Below are positions 61,198 to 64,000 of a DNA stretch of 64,000 nt, piece by piece. Each line of letters starts with the position of its first letter. The stretch's first letter is position 1. The stretch spans positions 1,178,001-1,242,000 of the forward strand of contig NZ_JAUSXF010000001.1 in assembly GCF_030816475.1 (NCBI RefSeq). Direction: 5' to 3'. The position numbers and the translations under genes are program-made. This DNA comes from Arthrobacter pascens. GTDB taxonomy: Bacteria > Actinomycetota > Actinomycetes > Actinomycetales > Micrococcaceae. Below the pieces are notes generated by a model. The model saw only the letters and a program-made list of their open reading frames with translations, had not been told where the DNA came from and made no database searches.

Positions 61198-64000
61198 GCT
61201 TCGGACCTGAGACCCCGCCGGCACGTTTCAGCCCGGAGGAGCTGTCCGGGATGCTTGGTGAAAAGAACACCCCCACACCGGAACAGTCCGCCATTATCTC
61301 CTCGCCCCTGGCTCCGAGGCTGGTGATAGCAGGAGCCGGCTCCGGCAAGACCGCAACCATGGCCGACCGGGTGGTCTGGCTGGTCGCCAACGGCTGGGTC
61401 CGGACCGAGGAAGTACTGGGCGTCACGTTCACCAGGAAGGCGGCCGGTGAATTGGCCACCCGTATCAGGGCCAAGCTGGCGGCGCTGCAGCGCATCGCCG
61501 CCCAGGACAGCCGGCACGCCGTGTTCCCGGAAGGACTGCTCAGCAGCGACGCCCTCGAGCCCAGGGTGTCCACCTATCACTCATTCGCGAGCGGGATCGT
61601 TTCCGACTACGGCCTGCGGCTTGGAATTGAACGCGACGTGGTGCTGCTGGGAAGCGCCCAGGCCTGGCAGCTCGCCAGCGAAGTCGTGGAGGCGTTCGAC
61701 GGCGACTACCGCCACTTCAGTGCGGCCAAGTCCACCTTGGTCAAGGCCGTCATCCAGCTTGCTGGGGAATGCGCGGAGCATCTGCAGGAACCCGGCGAGG
61801 TTGAGGCCTGGCTGATGGCCAGGGTTGCAGAGTTCGAGGAGCTGCCGTACACGGCCGGGGCCAAGAAGAACGCTCCCCACGCCTCCGCCGAGCTGGCGGC
61901 CATGCTGCGGACCAGGGCAAGCGTCGCAGACATGGTAGGCCGCTATTCTGCCGCCAAACGTGCCAGGGGAGCCTTGGATTTCGGGGACCTTGTGGCACTC
62001 GCCGCGAAGGTGGCCAGACAGGTCCCGCTGGCCGCTGAGATGGAACGGCAGCGCTATAAAGTTGTTCTCCTGGACGAGTTCCAGGACACGTCCTACGCCC
62101 AGCTGGTGCTGTTCTCCCGGCTGTTCGGCGGCGGCCATGCCGTCACCGCTGTCGGCGACCCCAACCAGTCCATCTATGGCTTCCGCGGCGCTTCGGCCGG
62201 CCAGCTTTTCCATTTCGTCCGCGAATTCCCGGTCCGACTCGCGGACCCGGACGGACAGGAGACGTTCGCCCCTGCGCCGACGTCGTACCTGACCACGGCC
62301 TGGCGGAATGGCCGCGCGATCCTCTCGGCGGCCAATGTCATGTCTGAGGGCCTTGGCAGGGCGGCGATGTCTAGGCAACCTGCGGGCGGAGGTGACGGTT
62401 CGCTGGCGGCTGCGAAAGTACCGCCGCTGCAGCCCAGCCCGTTTGCAGCCGAGGGGCGGGTTGTCCTTGGGCGCTTCGGCACGGACGCCGAGGAAGCCTC
62501 AGCGCTGGCTGACGATGTGCTGAGGTACCGCCGCACCGATTTCGAGCACCGGCCGGACGGCAGTCCGGTTCCTCCTGCGCTGGCCGTGCTGTGCCGTCGT
62601 CGGGCGCAGATGGAGACCATACGCCGCGAGTTCGAGGCGCGGGGGATCGCCTACGAGATCGTGGGTCTGGGGGGCCTGCTCGATACGCCCGAGATCGTTG
62701 ACTTGGTGGCCAGCCTGCGGGTACTCGCCGACCCGGGACGTTCGGATTCACTGATGCGCCTCCTTGCGGGTGCACGGTGGCGGATCGGTCCCGCAGACCT
62801 GATGGCTTTCAGGGACTGGTCCGGCCAGCTTGCCCGCAGGCGCGGACACCGGGCCGAAGCAACATCCCCGGACAGTGGAGGCACGGATGTGTCCGAGGAG
62901 ACCGTGATCGAAAGCGACCTGACGGACGGTGCCAGCCTGGTGGAGGCCCTGGACTCGCTCCCATATGAGGACTGGACGTCCTCCCATGGACGATCGCTCA
63001 GCTTGGACGCCAGGCAACGGCTCAGCAGGCTGTCCCTGGAGTTGCGTCAGCTACGCGGGTACCTTGGGGATGATCTTGCCACGCTCCTCGGGGAGGTGGA
63101 ACGTGCCATGCTGCTGGATATCGAGGTCGCGGCCCGCCCGGGAATCAGCATCCACCAGGCCCGCCGCAATCTGGATGCCTTCCAGGACGCTGCCGCCGGT
63201 TTCCTGCGCACATCCCAGCGGGTGGACATCCTGGCATTCCTTTCCTGGCTCGAGGCCGCGGCGGCTGAAGAGAACGGCCTGGATACGCCGGCCGGCGAGG
63301 TGAACCGCGAGGCGGTGCAGCTCCTGACCGTCCATGCGTCAAAGGGGCTGGAATGGGATGTGGTTTTCGTGCCGGGCCTGAACGACGGCGCCTTTCCAAG
63401 CAACAGGGATTCCCGGTGGAGCAGCGGATCAGCGGCTCTGCCGTGGCCCTTACGCGGGGACCGTGCTGATTTGCCGCAGTGGGACACCGACCAGACGGAT
63501 CAGAAGGGCTGGCTGGACGCAGAGAAGGAGTTCAAGTCAGCTGTCCAGGCCCACGGGGAGGCCGAGGAACGCCGTCTCGCCTATGTGGCATATACCCGGG
63601 CCAAACACATCCTCTGGGTCTCAAGCGCTGCGTGGGTGGGTTCCAGGGCAGGGCGTGCCGAAATGTCGCCCTTCCTCGCCGAGCTGGAACCGCTTGTCAC
63701 CCGGGCGACACAAGGGAGCGAGGTCAGCGCCGCCGTCGTGCATCCCGACTCTGTGGATGAGCAGTCGCTACCAGAGACGAGCCCGTTGACCCTGGAGACG
63801 GAGGTGGCGGGATGGCCATACGATCCACTTGAGGGTCCGGTCAATCCCCGGACCGGCGAACGGCTCCGGTCCGTCCCGGGGCGGCGGGCCGCCATGGAAG
63901 CGGCCGCGGCGCGAGTACTGGCGGCCCTGTCTGCAGTCGAAACGGGCGAAGTGGAAACGGTTGGCGTCACCGAGGTCGGCCCTGGCCGGGACAGGGGTGA
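61194..64000 (+). CDS. adnB: AdnB-like UvrD-family helicase-nuclease, 3' end missing
   Basis: Open from a GTG at 61194, which overlaps the adnA stop (GTGA), to the window edge: 935 codons without a stop. Walker A is GAGSGKT at 47-53, followed by GVTFTRKAAGELATRI; Walker B is LLDEFQD with Asp 294; then DPNQSIYGFRGAS, LTTAWRNGRAIL, and LTVHASKGLEWDVVFVPGLNDG near residue 711. The nuclease domain expected at the C-terminus lies beyond the window. With AdnA it should form the heterodimeric motor-nuclease. Confidence 0.88.
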   Translation, partial: MSFGPETPPARFSPEELSGMLGEKNTPTPEQSAIISSPLAPRLVIAGAGSGKTATMADRVVWLVANGWVRTEEVLGVTFTRKAAGELATRIRAKLAALQRIAAQDSRHAVFPEGLLSSDALEPRVSTYHSFASGIVSDYGLRLGIERDVVLLGSAQAWQLASEVVEAFDGDYRHFSAAKSTLVKAVIQLAGECAEHLQEPGEVEAWLMARVAEFEELPYTAGAKKNAPHASAELAAMLRTRASVADMVGRYSAAKRARGALDFGDLVALAAKVARQVPLAAEMERQRYKVVLLDEFQDTSYAQLVLFSRLFGGGHAVTAVGDPNQSIYGFRGASAGQLFHFVREFPVRLADPDGQETFAPAPTSYLTTAWRNGRAILSAANVMSEGLGRAAMSRQPAGGGDGSLAAAKVPPLQPSPFAAEGRVVLGRFGTDAEEASALADDVLRYRRTDFEHRPDGSPVPPALAVLCRRRAQMETIRREFEARGIAYEIVGLGGLLDTPEIVDLVASLRVLADPGRSDSLMRLLAGARWRIGPADLMAFRDWSGQLARRRGHRAEATSPDSGGTDVSEETVIESDLTDGASLVEALDSLPYEDWTSSHGRSLSLDARQRLSRLSLELRQLRGYLGDDLATLLGEVERAMLLDIEVAARPGISIHQARRNLDAFQDAAAGFLRTSQRVDILAFLSWLEAAAAEENGLDTPAGEVNREAVQLLTVHASKGLEWDVVFVPGLNDGAFPSNRDSRWSSGSAALPWPLRGDRADLPQWDTDQTDQKGWLDAEKEFKSAVQAHGEAEERRLAYVAYTRAKHILWVSSAAWVGSRAGRAEMSPFLAELEPLVTRATQGSEVSAAVVHPDSVDEQSLPETSPLTLETEVAGWPYDPLEGPVNPRTGERLRSVPGRRAAMEAAAARVLAALSAVETGEVETVGVTEVGPGRDRG

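Noticed and set aside
60081..61580. 499-codon open frame antisense to the AdnAB-like genes
   Set aside because: Covers the nuclease end of adnA and the start of adnB; no independent evidence.

Overview
The window looks like a stretch of chromosome from a high-G+C Gram-positive bacterium of the Micrococcaceae (Arthrobacter/Pseudarthrobacter type). Reasons: strongly G/C-ending codons, many GTG/TTG starts, actinobacterial marker families (DUF3117, DUF3107, actinobacterial DapD, an SH3 domain like that of Rv0428c, an AdnAB-like helicase-nuclease pair, MoeZ with a rhodanese domain), a Gram-positive coproporphyrin-type heme pathway, and gene orders that, from memory, match parts of the Mycobacterium tuberculosis chromosome. 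This is core genome. I see no prophage, insertion sequence, CRISPR array, rRNA or tRNA.

Layout. 0-4 kb: tail of an oligopeptide-type ABC ATPase, an SGNH-hydrolase lipoprotein, the GTPase TypA, and an AbiEi-like/DUF559 protein. 4-8 kb: ferredoxin fdxA, dapC, then citrate synthase gltA behind a Crp/GlxR-like site. 8-13.5 kb: galE, a TetR regulator, two uncharacterised proteins, and dapD and dapE divergent from one promoter region (with dapC, three succinylase-route lysine/diaminopimelate genes). 13.5-17 kb: glutamate-type ABC transporter gluABCD. 17-26 kb: LOG-family protein, DivIVA-domain protein, PIG-V-like mannosyltransferase, DUF3117, O-methyltransferase, sigE with its zinc anti-sigma factor, tatB, and the unit MgtE_N/CBS - DUF1003 - Mrp. 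26-34.5 kb: stress-protein-like membrane protein, aminopeptidase P, a frameshifted SnoaL-like gene, a PHP phosphoesterase, a solitary DNA methyltransferase, a DEAD-box helicase and an RNB exoribonuclease. 34.6-38 kb: thiE divergent from a TPP riboswitch and thiOSG. 38-41 kb: pterin dehydratase/glyoxalase-like fusion, DUF3107, TetR and moeZ. 41-54 kb: heme cluster, hemA divergent from hemE-hemY-(secreted Pro/Ala-rich protein)-hemQ-hemH-hemC-hemD-hemB-(flavin oxidoreductase)-hemL. 54-56 kb: a second polar amino acid ABC transporter. 56.6-64 kb: a DEDD exonuclease divergent from an alkyltransferase-like protein that overlaps two AdnAB-type helicase genes; the second runs off the end.

How the genes work together. 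The heme block encodes glutamyl-tRNA to uroporphyrinogen III and then the coproporphyrin branch (HemE, HemY/CgoX, HemH/CpfC, HemQ/ChdC), so nearly the whole pathway is in one place. The thiamine block makes the thiazole half under TPP control, while thiE has its own promoter on the other strand. The 57-64 kb block is a DNA-repair operon.

The most striking signal that gene calling does not explain is promoter layout. At least thirteen transcription-unit heads have a TANNNT -10 hexamer ending exactly 6 or 7 nt before the start codon, which predicts leaderless mRNAs; three divergent pairs (dapD/dapE, gluA/LOG, exonuclease/ATL) show this on both sides. Other notable points are a one-base frameshift in the SnoaL-like gene, long perfect palindromes in convergent gaps, an attenuator-like hairpin after gluB, an ATL whose active-site motif reads PWWRV, and two non-heme genes inside the heme cluster. 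I did not find a clearly new biological system; the best leads are listed as findings.
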